From positions 1 through 33,227 of IMG/VR virus record IMGVR_UViG_3300048930_000236: DNA of 33,227 bases, one strand, 5' to 3'. This DNA comes from a virus. Under the pieces are notes generated by a model. That model had not been told where the DNA came from. It saw only the letters and a program-made list of their open reading frames with translations, and made no database searches. How positions within the stretch are numbered: the stretch's first letter is position 1; every line of letters begins with the position of its first letter. Positions 7,060-14,128 of this stretch are shown one piece after another. The translations under genes and the position numbers were made by a program.

Positions 7060-7117
7060 CCTGAACTCCCTCTTTTCGTTGACTGGACCCCCGATTCAAC
7101 TGACTCGACCGCCGAGA

Positions 7118-7141
7118 GTCAACGCCGCCCCTGAATAGGTT
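7118..7141 (+). promoter_or_regulatory. Late-type promoter for the tRNA gene
   Basis: GTCAAC 7118-7123, 12-base spacer, TAGGTT 7136-7141. A start site 6-7 bases later would fall at 7147-7148, the first base of the folded tRNA, so little or no 5' trimming would be needed. Confidence 0.65.
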
Positions 7142-7146
7142 CGAGT

Positions 7147-7219
7147 TGCGGGATGGACCAACCAGGTAGGTCGCTGGCCTCATCAGCCGGAAGTTCGGGT
7201 TCGAATCCCGGTCCCGCTA
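7147..7219 (+). tRNA. tRNA-Met(CAT), initiator-like
   Basis: A full cloverleaf can be drawn: acceptor 7147-7153 with 7212-7218, D stem GACC/GGTC (7156-7159, 7169-7172), D loop with A14, G18G19 and A21, anticodon stem CTGGC/GCCGG, loop CTCATCA (anticodon 7181-7183), four-base variable loop, T arm TCGGG/CCCGG with loop TTCGAAT, discriminator A7219. Initiator hallmarks are an unpaired 1:72 (T-T), A11:U24, and three G/C pairs next to the anticodon loop (G29:C41, G30:C40, C31:G39). The arm layout parallels actinobacterial initiator tRNA. Oddities: C at position 37, where a purine is normal, and no encoded CCA. An alternative folding shifted by one base is possible but weakens the D and T stems. 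Confidence 0.8.
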
Positions 7220-7223
7220 TTGG

Positions 7224-7247
7224 GTCAACGGCGCAGATTCGTACCGT
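7224..7247 (+). promoter_or_regulatory. Late-type leaderless promoter before protease/scaffold gene
   Basis: GTCAAC 7224-7229, 12-base spacer, TACCGT 7242-7247, 6 bases to ATG 7254. It starts five bases after the tRNA ends. Confidence 0.7.
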
Positions 7248-7253
7248 GGAAGC

Positions 7254-9017
7254 ATGAAGCACAACGCCTTGAGCAACGTCGATGTGGTCGCGGTCTCCTT
7301 GGTCAACAAGGGTGCCAACCGAAAGCGGTTCTTCCTTCGGAAGTCAGCCGAAGGTGAGGACCTCGAAACCGACCTGATCGACCTGACCGCCGATTCGTCG
7401 CTGCTGATGAAGGCCGACGACTGGTCTGCCGTCTACTGCGTCGTCGCCGAACCGGGCGCGTTGGAGGACTCTGGCGTGGGCGGCACCGCTGTACCTGACC
7501 GCTGGGCCAGCGAGGACGAGATCCGCAAGGCGTGTCACCGCTTCGCGAAGAACGGCGCGCTGATCAACAAGATGCACGAGACCCTCGACCAGTACGGCGT
7601 GATGGTCGAAAACGCGATCGCGCTGTCTGACATCGACGTTGACGGCGAGACGATCCGCAAAGGCTCTTGGTACATCGCCATCGAGCCGAACGAGCATGGC
7701 CGCGACGCGATCGAAAGCGGCGCTTTCACCGGCGTCTCGATCGAGGGCACGGGGATGCGGACCTTGGTCGAGAAGTCCAGCGAAGAGGACGAGCTGCTGG
7801 CCAAGGTGGCCGAGGCACTCGACTGCTCGGTCCAAGAACTTGAGGACATGGAACCGGAGGCCATCCGAGAGGAGTTGGTCAAGGGCCGACGGGGCCGATA
7901 CGACGAGTCCAAGCATCGCCGTGCGCCTTCGGGTGCATCCGGCGGTGGTCGCTTCGCATCCAAGGGCGGTGCGCGAGCGCGGCCCGGTGCCGGCGGCAAG
8001 AACAAGGCGGGGCGCGGCGGCGGTGGATCCACTCTGGCCGAGACCATCAACGGCACGCCCGGGCGCATGGTCGGTGGCAACCTGAAGGGAAAGACCCCGA
8101 AGGGTTGGAAGGGCAAGAGTCCCCGCCTGTCGGTCAAGGCCTGGAACGACCAGCCGGACGGGCAGCGCTTGCAACGGATGAAGGCATTCCAGAGCCGCGG
8201 TGGTCTGCTCGGCCCGAACCGGATGTTCATGGAGGACGGCTCGATCATCAGCCGCAGCTCGCACCCCACCGCTTTCAAGTCGGCAGCCCAGATGACGCCG
8301 CGCCAGAGGCAGGCCGTTCGGGCCTCCCAGGCTGCGTCCAAGAAGAAAAGGAACTCCACCATGAAGAAGCTTTCCGAACTGCTGCTCGGCACCGACGAGG
8401 ATGCCGAAGACCTGGCAAAGGCCGCGACTTTCGGCGACCGCATGGCTGCCGACAAGCTCTCCGACGAGCTGCCCCGCGGTATGGATCTACTGCGAAGCGT
8501 GATCTTCAGCGCGGTCCACGGCGACGACGAAGACCCGATGTCGGTTATTCGCGCATCGACGAACGAGTTCTGCGCTTGGGCCGAAAGCCTGCTCGGATCG
8601 AGCGAGGGCATCGCCAAGCAGCAGGAGGTGATCGGCTCCGTTGAGTCAACGGAGGAAATAAGTAAAACGGATAGTGAGATGCTTACTCCAGAGGAACGCA
8701 CAGAACTGGTCGACGAGATCAAGAAGGGCGTCGCGGCAGACTTCGCGAAGTCCCTCGGAATCACCGTCGAGGAATCAGAGCCGACCATGGAGTCGATCTC
8801 CAAGGCCGTGTCCGACCTCAAGGGAGTCGAGGACGGCGAAGAGCTCGCCAACCGCGTCGGCGCCATCGAGGCCAGCATCGAAAAGCTCGCCGCGGGTGAC
8901 TCCGCTCAGAGCGACGACGAACCCGACCCCGCTGCCGGCGCTTCCGAGCGCAAGCAGCTGGCCAAGGCAGCCGCCGAGGCCGAGGGGATCAACCCCGCAC
9001 TCATGGAGATGATCTGA
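7254..9017 (+). CDS. XkdF-like prohead protease fused to scaffold-type domain, 587 aa
   Basis: Residues about 1-175 resemble the XkdF-type phage serine protease: VVAVSLVNKGAN at the start, NKMHET (H108), IRKGSWYIAIEP and AIESGAFTGVSIEG (S162), candidate catalytic His and Ser. A Gly/Arg/Lys-rich linker (about 212-275, with RYDESKHRR and GGGRFASKGG) follows. The second half is acidic and helical, ending EGINPALMEMI, like a scaffold removed during head maturation. In-frame Met370 (ATG 8361, with AAAAGGAAC before it) and Met476 (ATG 8679) could begin shorter scaffold-only products. Position between portal and capsid fits. The active-site assignment is by pattern, not proof. Confidence 0.8.
   Translation: MKHNALSNVDVVAVSLVNKGANRKRFFLRKSAEGEDLETDLIDLTADSSLLMKADDWSAVYCVVAEPGALEDSGVGGTAVPDRWASEDEIRKACHRFAKNGALINKMHETLDQYGVMVENAIALSDIDVDGETIRKGSWYIAIEPNEHGRDAIESGAFTGVSIEGTGMRTLVEKSSEEDELLAKVAEALDCSVQELEDMEPEAIREELVKGRRGRYDESKHRRAPSGASGGGRFASKGGARARPGAGGKNKAGRGGGGSTLAETINGTPGRMVGGNLKGKTPKGWKGKSPRLSVKAWNDQPDGQRLQRMKAFQSRGGLLGPNRMFMEDGSIISRSSHPTAFKSAAQMTPRQRQAVRASQAASKKKRNSTMKKLSELLLGTDEDAEDLAKAATFGDRMAADKLSDELPRGMDLLRSVIFSAVHGDDEDPMSVIRASTNEFCAWAESLLGSSEGIAKQQEVIGSVESTEEISKTDSEMLTPEERTELVDEIKKGVAADFAKSLGITVEESEPTMESISKAVSDLKGVEDGEELANRVGAIEASIEKLAAGDSAQSDDEPDPAAGASERKQLAKAAAEAEGINPALMEMI
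8636..8654. repeat. Perfect 19-bp palindrome inside protease/scaffold gene
   Basis: CTCCGTTGA at 8636-8644 is the exact reverse complement of TCAACGGAG at 8646-8654, with one central base. It includes the GTCAAC element of the internal promoter and a GGAGG ribosome-site-like stretch that would be hidden in a read-through mRNA hairpin. Confidence 0.7.
8645..8668 (+). promoter_or_regulatory. Internal late-type promoter candidate for a nested scaffold product
   Basis: GTCAAC 8645-8650, 12-base spacer, TAAAAC 8663-8668 (last base departs), then 10 bases to in-frame ATG 8679. The patch 8651-8685 is visibly A-rich compared with flanking coding sequence. A product from ATG 8679 would be 112 residues, MLTPEERTELVDEIKKG onward, all in the scaffold-like region. 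Confidence 0.4.
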
Positions 9018-9973
9018 TGAACCGCCGCGCCGCACTGGCCGAACTCCAGAAGGCCACGATCGACACGTCGGTCGGAGGGCTTCTGACCCCCGAACAGTCC
9101 AAGGCCTTCATCGAAGAGGCGACGGACATGTCGGTCTTCGGTTCGAAGATCCAGACCATCCGCAAGCGCGCCCCCGAGGGCGAGATCTCCAAGCTCGGAG
9201 TCGGCTCACGCCTGCTTCGCGGCAAGGCCGAGAACACCGACGACGGCTACCGCGCCGGTGCTGCGACCGACGATGTCGGCTACAGCGCCAAGAAGGTCTG
9301 GCTGCCGTTCGAGATCACCAATGACTGGGCGCACGAGAACATCGAGGGCGAGTCCGCGAAGGCCAAGGTCATCAAGGCCATGCAGAAGCAGATGGGCCTG
9401 GACCTCGACGACCTCGACATCAACGGGGACACCGCTTCCGGCGATGCCTTCGTGAAGATCGACGACGGCCTGCTGAAGCTGGCGGCCGGACTGGCTTCGG
9501 CCCAGCGGGTCGACACCGACGGCATCAACTCCGGTGCCTTCGGCAAGGAAGTCTTCAAGGCGATGATCGATGCGATGCCGGACAAGTACCTGGCGCAGCC
9601 GGGACTCAGCTGGATGGCCTCGCCGACCGTCGCCTTCGCCTGGACCGAGTACCTGTCCGAGCGCGACACCGCGGCCGGAGACGGTGCCCTGATGGGCAAG
9701 GGCTTCGGTCCTTACGGGATTCCGTGGTTCAACGGACAGGGCGACGGTGCCCGCCCGGGCATCCCGTTCTTCCCGGACAACCGGATCATCCTGGCCGACC
9801 CGCAGAACTTCGCTCGGGTCATCACCTGGGACGTGCGCAAGTACACGGTGACGCCGGAGACCGACTGGGAGCTGGCGACCCGCGACAAGGAAGGGCACGT
9901 CTACTTCCTCAAGCGCGACTTCATCATCCTCGAAGACGAGGCTGTCGTCGACGCCTACGACCTGACCATCTGA
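9017..9973 (+). CDS. Major capsid protein, XkdG/HK97-fold type
   Basis: A 318-residue protein directly after the protease/scaffold gene, sharing one base with its stop (TGATG). The sequence pattern fits HK97-fold capsid proteins of PBSX-like phages: an N-terminal arm, ISKLGVGSRLLRGKAE, SAKKVWLPFEITNDWAHENI (E-loop/P-domain border), DLDDLDINGDTASGD, and a C-terminal domain with FFPDNRIILADPQNFARVIT and a final FLKRDFIILEDEAVVDAYDL. It assembles the icosahedral shell around the scaffold. No long N-terminal delta domain is present, agreeing with a separate scaffold encoded upstream. Confidence 0.9.
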   Translation: MNRRAALAELQKATIDTSVGGLLTPEQSKAFIEEATDMSVFGSKIQTIRKRAPEGEISKLGVGSRLLRGKAENTDDGYRAGAATDDVGYSAKKVWLPFEITNDWAHENIEGESAKAKVIKAMQKQMGLDLDDLDINGDTASGDAFVKIDDGLLKLAAGLASAQRVDTDGINSGAFGKEVFKAMIDAMPDKYLAQPGLSWMASPTVAFAWTEYLSERDTAAGDGALMGKGFGPYGIPWFNGQGDGARPGIPFFPDNRIILADPQNFARVITWDVRKYTVTPETDWELATRDKEGHVYFLKRDFIILEDEAVVDAYDLTI

Positions 9974-9977
9974 TCGG

Positions 9978-10463
9978 ATGTCGGAAGAAACCGACAACAG
10001 GTCTGGAATCCACCTGACCGGCAGGGATTCGGGGTGGCCCGTAGCGGCTGCCGCCGAGCCCGGCCGGAACAAGGATGGGTCCGGTGCCGACCCGCACCCG
10101 AAGGCCGAGGCCTACGTGGACGGCGAGATCCAGGGTGCCGGGACCAACGAGATCCAGAGCGTCACGATCACCGGGTCTCCGACCGGCGGCAGCTTCACGC
10201 TGACCTACGCCGGACAGACCACGGCCGCGATTGCCCACAACGCAGCGGCTGCGACCGTCAAGGCGCGGCTGGAAGCGCTGTCGAACATCGGCGAAGGCGA
10301 CGTGAAGGTCACCGGCTCTGCCGGAGGCCCGTACTCGGTCACCTTCAAGGGCGATCTGTCCGATGCCAACGTGGCCGCCATGACCGCGACCTCAAGCCTC
10401 ACCGGTGGCACAACTCCCGGCGTCACCATCGCTACGCCGACTTCCGGCGCAGCACCCGCATAA
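9978..10463 (+). CDS. Capsid-decoration-like protein with Ig-like domain, 161 aa
   Basis: Starts 4 bases after the capsid stop. After a flexible, acidic/basic 40-residue lead, residues about 55-150 form one beta-sandwich-like unit beginning SVTITGSPTGGSFTLTYAGQ and including AAATVKARLEALSNIGEGDV. This repeat is widespread in phage surface and tail proteins and is often annotated as a decoration or head-fibre domain. The place just after the capsid gene suggests binding to the capsid exterior. Tail attachment is the alternative. No ribosome site is obvious, so translation may be coupled to the capsid gene. A hairpin terminator follows. Confidence 0.7.
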   Translation: MSEETDNRSGIHLTGRDSGWPVAAAAEPGRNKDGSGADPHPKAEAYVDGEIQGAGTNEIQSVTITGSPTGGSFTLTYAGQTTAAIAHNAAAATVKARLEALSNIGEGDVKVTGSAGGPYSVTFKGDLSDANVAAMTATSSLTGGTTPGVTIATPTSGAAPA

Positions 10464-10486
10464 CCCCATCGCTGGCTCGATCGACA

Positions 10487-10510
10487 AAGGACCCGTCCCG
10501 GCGGGTCCTT
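10487..10510 (+). terminator. Hairpin terminator after head operon
   Basis: AAGGACCCG (10487-10495) pairs perfectly with CGGGTCCTT (10502-10510) around a six-base loop. The downstream T run is weak (TTCGTCGTT), so termination may be partial. A new late promoter begins 10 bases later. Confidence 0.65.
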
Positions 10511-10519
10511 CGTCGTTGG

Positions 10520-10543
10520 GTCAACGGTCCGTCTATCTACGGT
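10520..10543 (+). promoter_or_regulatory. Late-type promoter before head-tail connector
   Basis: GTCAAC 10520-10525, 12-base spacer, TACGGT 10538-10543, 9 bases to ATG 10553. GTCAAC here lies in CGTTG-GGT-CAACG, a small inverted repeat. Confidence 0.65.
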
Positions 10544-10552
10544 GAGAAGTAG

Positions 10553-11239
10553 ATGTATCCCGCGACCGCAGACCTTGTCAATGCTTCGACCGTCACGGCG
10601 CTCTCTGATCTGACGAGCGCCCAGAAGGATGCCCTTCGAGCGGCAGCGATTGTCGCCGTTGAGAACTACTGCCAGCAGAGCTTCCGGGCCGAGGGCACGA
10701 CCGCCGCGCCAGTCTCGCGACAGCTTGATGGCTCCGGCTCAGACACGCTCTACCTGCCCGAGCGACTTTCGGAGCTTGTGGGTTTCGCGGTGACCGAGTC
10801 CGATGCGGGCTACGGCATTCAGCAGGCCGACGTGTCCCTCAGCGATGACGGCTCCCGGCTCTCAGTCGGCGCAACCGCCATCGGGAGCACCTGGGCCGAT
10901 CGGGCACTCGCCGACGTTCAGGGCGGCCGCAACCCGGTCTTTCCCTCCGGCGTGGACAACGTCGTGGTCACCGGCGTCTGGGGCTGGACGGATGCCGAGT
11001 ACGCCGCCGAACTCTCCGCCGTGACCACAGCGATTCGCTACGACATGGAAGACAAGGCGCTCGCCGGTGCCAATCACCTCGCTGAGACAGTGCGCTCGGC
11101 CCGCGCCCTGGGTCTGACCAGCGTTTCGCAGGGTCGACTCTCGATCAACCTCGGCGCGATGGAAGTCGAACTCTCGGTCCGCGCGCGGCGCATCCTCAAG
11201 GACCTCGTCTTCGAGCACGTCGGCGGCGTGTCCGTCTGA
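10553..11239 (+). CDS. Head-tail connector (adaptor) protein, 228 aa
   Basis: The first gene after the head operon. The N-terminal half is helical (SAQKDALRAAAIVAVENYCQ), the layout of gp6/gp15-type adaptor proteins that dock on the portal. The middle is a beta-rich insert (SRQLDGSGSDTLYLPERLS) and the end helical again. Synteny (portal, capsid, connector, stopper, gp10-like, tail terminator, tube) makes the assignment likely. ATG 10553 lies 9 bases after the -10-like hexamer with no ribosome site, so the message may be leaderless or have a tiny leader. Confidence 0.75.
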   Translation: MYPATADLVNASTVTALSDLTSAQKDALRAAAIVAVENYCQQSFRAEGTTAAPVSRQLDGSGSDTLYLPERLSELVGFAVTESDAGYGIQQADVSLSDDGSRLSVGATAIGSTWADRALADVQGGRNPVFPSGVDNVVVTGVWGWTDAEYAAELSAVTTAIRYDMEDKALAGANHLAETVRSARALGLTSVSQGRLSINLGAMEVELSVRARRILKDLVFEHVGGVSV

Positions 11240-11520
11240 TGCTCCCGTTCGACCGCCTGGCCGAGATCCAGGAGCAGGACGGGACGACGTTGGCTGAGGA
11301 CATCCCGGTCCAGTTGGACCAGGCTGGAGCCTCGGCGGTCGGTCGGGGAGTCGTCTACGACTGGACCGGGGAGGCGCACTCCGACGCGGCCCCGCACCTG
11401 ATCCGGCAGACGAACCGGCGCCTGGTCGTTGACGGCGTCACCTACAAGGTGGTCGAGGCGTTTCAAAACGAGTTCATCCCTCACGTCGAACTTCGACTGC
11501 TGGAGGTACGGGGTGGGTAA
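11239..11520 (+). CDS. Probable head-tail joining (stopper) protein, 93 aa
   Basis: ATG 11239 overlaps the connector stop by one base. The product is small and beta-rich (DRLAEIQEQDGTTLAED, RRLVVDGVTYKVVEAFQNE), resembling head completion/stopper proteins (gp16/FII type) that seal the portal channel and bind the tail. Assignment rests on size, beta content and gene order. No diagnostic motif is visible. The last 8 bases overlap the following gene. Confidence 0.6.
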   Translation: MLPFDRLAEIQEQDGTTLAEDIPVQLDQAGASAVGRGVVYDWTGEAHSDAAPHLIRQTNRRLVVDGVTYKVVEAFQNEFIPHVELRLLEVRGG

Positions 11521-11980
11521 GGCAACCTTCAAAGCCGATGTTCTGGGCGCCGGTCGTATCGGCAACCGGATGCTGCGCGGCTCCCGACAGATGAAGCCGA
11601 GAATGTTCGAGGAGCTTGATCGCCTGGCGGGGCGGACCACGCGCATCATGGCTTCGGTTGCGCCGATTGCGAGCGGACGCCTTGCCGCTGAGATTCACCC
11701 CGAGATCACCGGCGGCGGCTTTCAGCTCATTTCCGACGTGAAGTCCGAGGCCGGCTACTCCTACACCGGCGTCACCAGGTTCGGCCACCGGACGGCGTTC
11801 ATTTACCCGCGCCGGGCGCAGGCTCTCCGCTTTCAGATCGGCGGCAAGACGATCTTTGCCAAGCGAGTCCGCGGCTACCACCCGTCGCGTGACTGGGTCG
11901 AGTCCGGGATGCCGGCGGTTCAGACAGCCTCTCGGCAGTCCGCCGACCGCGTCGGCCAGCAGATCGCGGCGAGTCTATGA
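11513..11980 (+). CDS. HK97 gp10-like tail-completion protein, 155 aa
   Basis: GTG 11513 is used, preceded by TGGAGGTA, and overlaps the upstream gene by 8 bases. The protein has the usual outline of gp10-like minor tail proteins: a helical start (NRMLRGSRQMKPRMFEELDR), VAPIASGRLAAEI, then Y-T-G-V...GHRTAFIYPR and a basic C-terminus. These proteins help join tail to head. Family membership is inferred from layout and position rather than a strict motif. Confidence 0.6.
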   Translation: MGKATFKADVLGAGRIGNRMLRGSRQMKPRMFEELDRLAGRTTRIMASVAPIASGRLAAEIHPEITGGGFQLISDVKSEAGYSYTGVTRFGHRTAFIYPRRAQALRFQIGGKTIFAKRVRGYHPSRDWVESGMPAVQTASRQSADRVGQQIAASL

Positions 11981-12432
11981 ACGAGCAGGAAGTCGGCGAA
12001 GCGGTCAGCGCGTGGGTCCAGGCGACTTGTACGGATATCGCGACGGGCTACTCGTACCCGGTGTCGACGAAGCTCGGGGCACTGCCCGATGTGGTCGCCT
12101 TCGTCACCGGCAAGCGGCTCGGCCCGGATCACCCGGAGTTTCCGTTCGGCCAGCTGGACCAGTCGTGGATGAGGGTCTTCACGCTGGAGGTCTCGATCAT
12201 GGTCGAAGCCGACGGCGACGGCGAGGCCGCCCACAATCAGCTTCAAGGCTTCGGCGAGCAGCTCGAGCAGGCGATCGTCGCCGACGCCACCCTCGGCGAT
12301 CGGGTCGAGATGGCCTCACCTCAGATTCAGTTCGACTACTCGACCCCGTTTGTCGAGTACCAGGACGGGACCCGCGGCCGGGTGCTGTTCATCAACATGA
12401 CCGTCGGCGAGCTGACGGCGCAGCCCGAATGA
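11977..12432 (+). CDS. Tail terminator protein, 151 aa
   Basis: ATG 11977 overlaps the upstream stop (ATGA). It has the alternating helix/strand outline of gpU-like tail terminators (NEQEVGEAVSAWVQATCTD, RVFTLEVSIMVEAD, LEQAIVADATLGDRVEMA, RGRVLFINMTVGELTAQ), which cap the tail tube once it reaches the length set by the tape measure. It sits in the expected place just before the tube gene. The next gene has its own promoter right after this stop. Confidence 0.7.
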   Translation: MNEQEVGEAVSAWVQATCTDIATGYSYPVSTKLGALPDVVAFVTGKRLGPDHPEFPFGQLDQSWMRVFTLEVSIMVEADGDGEAAHNQLQGFGEQLEQAIVADATLGDRVEMASPQIQFDYSTPFVEYQDGTRGRVLFINMTVGELTAQPE

Positions 12433-12456
12433 GTCAAGAGGTCCGATCGGTAGCGT
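12433..12456 (+). promoter_or_regulatory. Late-type promoter before 79-aa tail-region gene
   Basis: GTCAAG 12433-12438 (last base differs), 12-base spacer, TAGCGT 12451-12456, 7 bases to GTG 12464. It starts at the end of the tail terminator gene. Confidence 0.55.
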
Positions 12457-12463
12457 CGAAGAC

Positions 12464-12703
12464 GTGAAGACGGTCACCTACCTCGGCCCCTCCGGCTACT
12501 TCGTCGCCCGTGACGGCGTGAAGAAGACCAGGTTGATGGCGGGCACTCCGGTCGAGGTCTCCGATGAGGTCGCTGACGCGCTCTCTCGGAACGAGGGCCA
12601 CGACTTCGAGTTCGACGGCGAAGTGCCGCTGGACCAGACGACAGCGCCCATTGACTATGGCGGCGATCCTGACGATTCTGACCCCTCAGGGTCAACGAAC
12701 TGA
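12464..12703 (+). CDS. Small tail-region protein, 79 aa
   Basis: GTG 12464 with no ribosome site but a -10-like box 7 bases earlier. The N-terminal half (TVTYLGPSGYFVARDGVKKT then GTPVEVSDEVADALSR) resembles a short beta domain found in small phage proteins near the tail tube; the C-terminal 25 residues are acidic and disordered (GGDPDDSDPSGS). The role is unknown. Having separate promoters before and after implies it is made at a level different from the neighbouring structural genes. Confidence 0.65.
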   Translation: MKTVTYLGPSGYFVARDGVKKTRLMAGTPVEVSDEVADALSRNEGHDFEFDGEVPLDQTTAPIDYGGDPDDSDPSGSTN

Positions 12704-12714
12704 CTGCGTAGGTT
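12691..12714 (+). promoter_or_regulatory. Late-type leaderless promoter before tail tube gene
   Basis: GTCAAC 12691-12696, 12-base spacer, TAGGTT 12709-12714, then TGAACT and ATG 12721. The -10 through ATG closely matches that of the tape measure gene. Confidence 0.7.
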
Positions 12715-12720
12715 TGAACT

Positions 12721-13383
12721 ATGGACATCATTGAAGCTGGCGCTGACATCACAGATCTCGTCTCCGGCGCAGTGCGCGTGCTGGCCGCTCCGATCACCGA
12801 GAGCGTGCCGGACGGAATCGAAGACGTGATGCTAATGGAGAGTCCGTACACCCTCCAGGGCGACTGGTTCGATCTTGGCGCGACCACCGGCCCGACCACC
12901 ACTTCCCGCGGCATTGAGTCGCAGGGCCTCAGCATCGAGCAGCGTCAGGGCAACGTGATCGAGGACGTGACCGATGTGTCCCGCGGCATAAGCCTCCCGC
13001 TCGCCGGAATCTCGCCTGAGAATCTGCAGATCTTCGAGAACGCATCAGCCATCGGCACCATCGCTGCCGCTTCGGGTGTATCGGCCCAGAAGGTCATCAA
13101 GTTCGGCTCTTTCAGTGAGGCAACTGAGTACCGGGTCATGCTGATCGGCAAGCGTCCGAAAAAGGCTGGTCTGGTGAACGAGTCCGGCTCCGAAGTTCGC
13201 GGCCGGCTGGTCGCTCGGGCGCTCTACCGGGTCTCGCTGACCGCGGATGAATCCTCACTGTCCTTCGGCAAGGGCAGCCTTGCCAGCGCCGACGTGTCCT
13301 TCAAGGCCTTCCCCGAGCCGGGCGAAGACGCCGATGAGGCGCACGGTGCTTGGTTCCTCGAAGACGCGGGCACGATCGCGTAA
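12721..13383 (+). CDS. Major tail tube protein, 220 aa
   Basis: Starts at ATG 12721, six bases after the -10 box. Gene order (after the tail terminator, before chaperones and tape measure), size and beta-rich sequence fit a siphoviral tail tube subunit: IEDVMLMESPYTLQGDWFDL, VIEDVTDVSRGISLPLAGIS, VIKFGSFSEATEYRVMLIG. Many copies stack to form the hollow tube. It ends in a one-base TAATG overlap with the chaperone gene. Confidence 0.8.
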   Translation: MDIIEAGADITDLVSGAVRVLAAPITESVPDGIEDVMLMESPYTLQGDWFDLGATTGPTTTSRGIESQGLSIEQRQGNVIEDVTDVSRGISLPLAGISPENLQIFENASAIGTIAAASGVSAQKVIKFGSFSEATEYRVMLIGKRPKKAGLVNESGSEVRGRLVARALYRVSLTADESSLSFGKGSLASADVSFKAFPEPGEDADEAHGAWFLEDAGTIA

Positions 13384-13925
13384 TGGGCCTCGAGGTCCAG
13401 TTCGGTAAGAAGACTTACGACGTCCAGCCTCAGCGAGTCGGACGCATCCGCCGGAAGCTCGGCGCGGCTCTTTCGCTGGTCCAGGATGCCGCCGGCGGCG
13501 ACACTCCTGACGGTGTCGGCTCACAACTCTACGAAGGCCTGCGGGTGTTCGTTCCCGACCTGGCCCCCGAGTGGGAGCTTGGTGGCTACATGTCGAAGGA
13601 TGACTTCGACAACCGCAACGAAGAGGACTGGGAAGAAGAGCCCTACGAGGCCGAGCGGGACGGCTCGCCGCTCACCACCGAGATCGAGGCGATGATGAAT
13701 GCCGTCTTCACGATCAACGGTGGAGATCGCCTGGTGCGACTCTTGGGAAAATTCATCGACGAAAGCACGGTGAAGCGCCAGATCCGAATTTGGCAGACGC
13801 AGGCGGTCCAGAAGAAGGTCTCGAATCCCTCGCCGAGCTCGCCGCCGCTGAATGGGGCATCGGCCCCGCCGAGTTCTTCGACGACTCAGTCGTCTCAAGC
13901 GACCGAGACGCCGACGCCAGCCTGA
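13383..13925 (+). CDS. Tail assembly chaperone, upstream (G) product, 180 aa
   Basis: ATG 13383 overlaps the tube stop. The protein has the position and acidic, helical character of the G-type tail chaperone (EVQFGKKTYDVQPQRVGRIR, then MSKDDFDNRNEEDWEEEP). It would bind the tape measure during assembly. The slippery heptamer GGGAAAA at 13745-13751 is read in phase as G GGA AAA at residues 122-123. Without slippage the chain ends in a low-complexity Ser/Pro/Thr tail (SPSSPPLNGASAPPSSSTTQ), which looks like a by-product of overlap with the second frame. Confidence 0.8.
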   Translation: MGLEVQFGKKTYDVQPQRVGRIRRKLGAALSLVQDAAGGDTPDGVGSQLYEGLRVFVPDLAPEWELGGYMSKDDFDNRNEEDWEEEPYEAERDGSPLTTEIEAMMNAVFTINGGDRLVRLLGKFIDESTVKRQIRIWQTQAVQKKVSNPSPSSPPLNGASAPPSSSTTQSSQATETPTPA

Positions 13926-14128
13926 CCGTCCCACGCCTCCTGGCGTGGATCCAGTCGCGGTCTACCCGGCTTCACCAGGAGCGGCAATCGTTGGCCATGA
14001 CCTTGGCCCTGGCGATGAACGATCCGAAGAAGCTGATCGAGATCGACGAGAGGCGCGAAGACGATGCGATCGATCCCGACGCGCCGGGCATGAAGTGGTG
14101 GCCTTCCCCGGAGGGTCAAGGCGCGTAA
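13383..14128 (+). CDS. Tail assembly chaperone, -1 frameshift (GT) product, about 248 aa
   Basis: At GGGAAAA (13745-13751) a -1 slip moves translation into a frame open to TGA-free end TAA 14126-14128. The product joins residues 1-123 of the upstream chaperone to 125 new residues, containing ADAGGPEEGLESLAELAAAE and LAMNDPKKLIEIDERREDD, typical of the helical T domain. The shifted frame lacks a good start of its own at the right place. Conserved -1 frameshifting between tail tube and tape measure genes is the established pattern for siphoviruses, and this heptamer is one base from the lambda site. Confidence 0.8.
13745..13751 (+). promoter_or_regulatory. Programmed -1 ribosomal frameshift site GGGAAAA
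   Basis: A canonical X XXY YYZ heptamer with zero-frame codons GGA AAA, in the overlap of the two chaperone frames. Frame arithmetic requires exactly a -1 shift. Confidence 0.85.

Noticed and set aside
7060-7083. GTCAAC on the reverse strand (7083-7078) as a late promoter for the 63-aa reverse gene
   Set aside because: The hexamer at 12 bases is TTCAGG and abuts the start codon, unlike the other sites; a ribosome site is present instead.
7535-8878. Long reverse-strand frame (447 aa) opposite the protease/scaffold gene
   Set aside because: Serine/arginine-rich low-complexity product typical of antisense to G/C-ending codons; no start signal.
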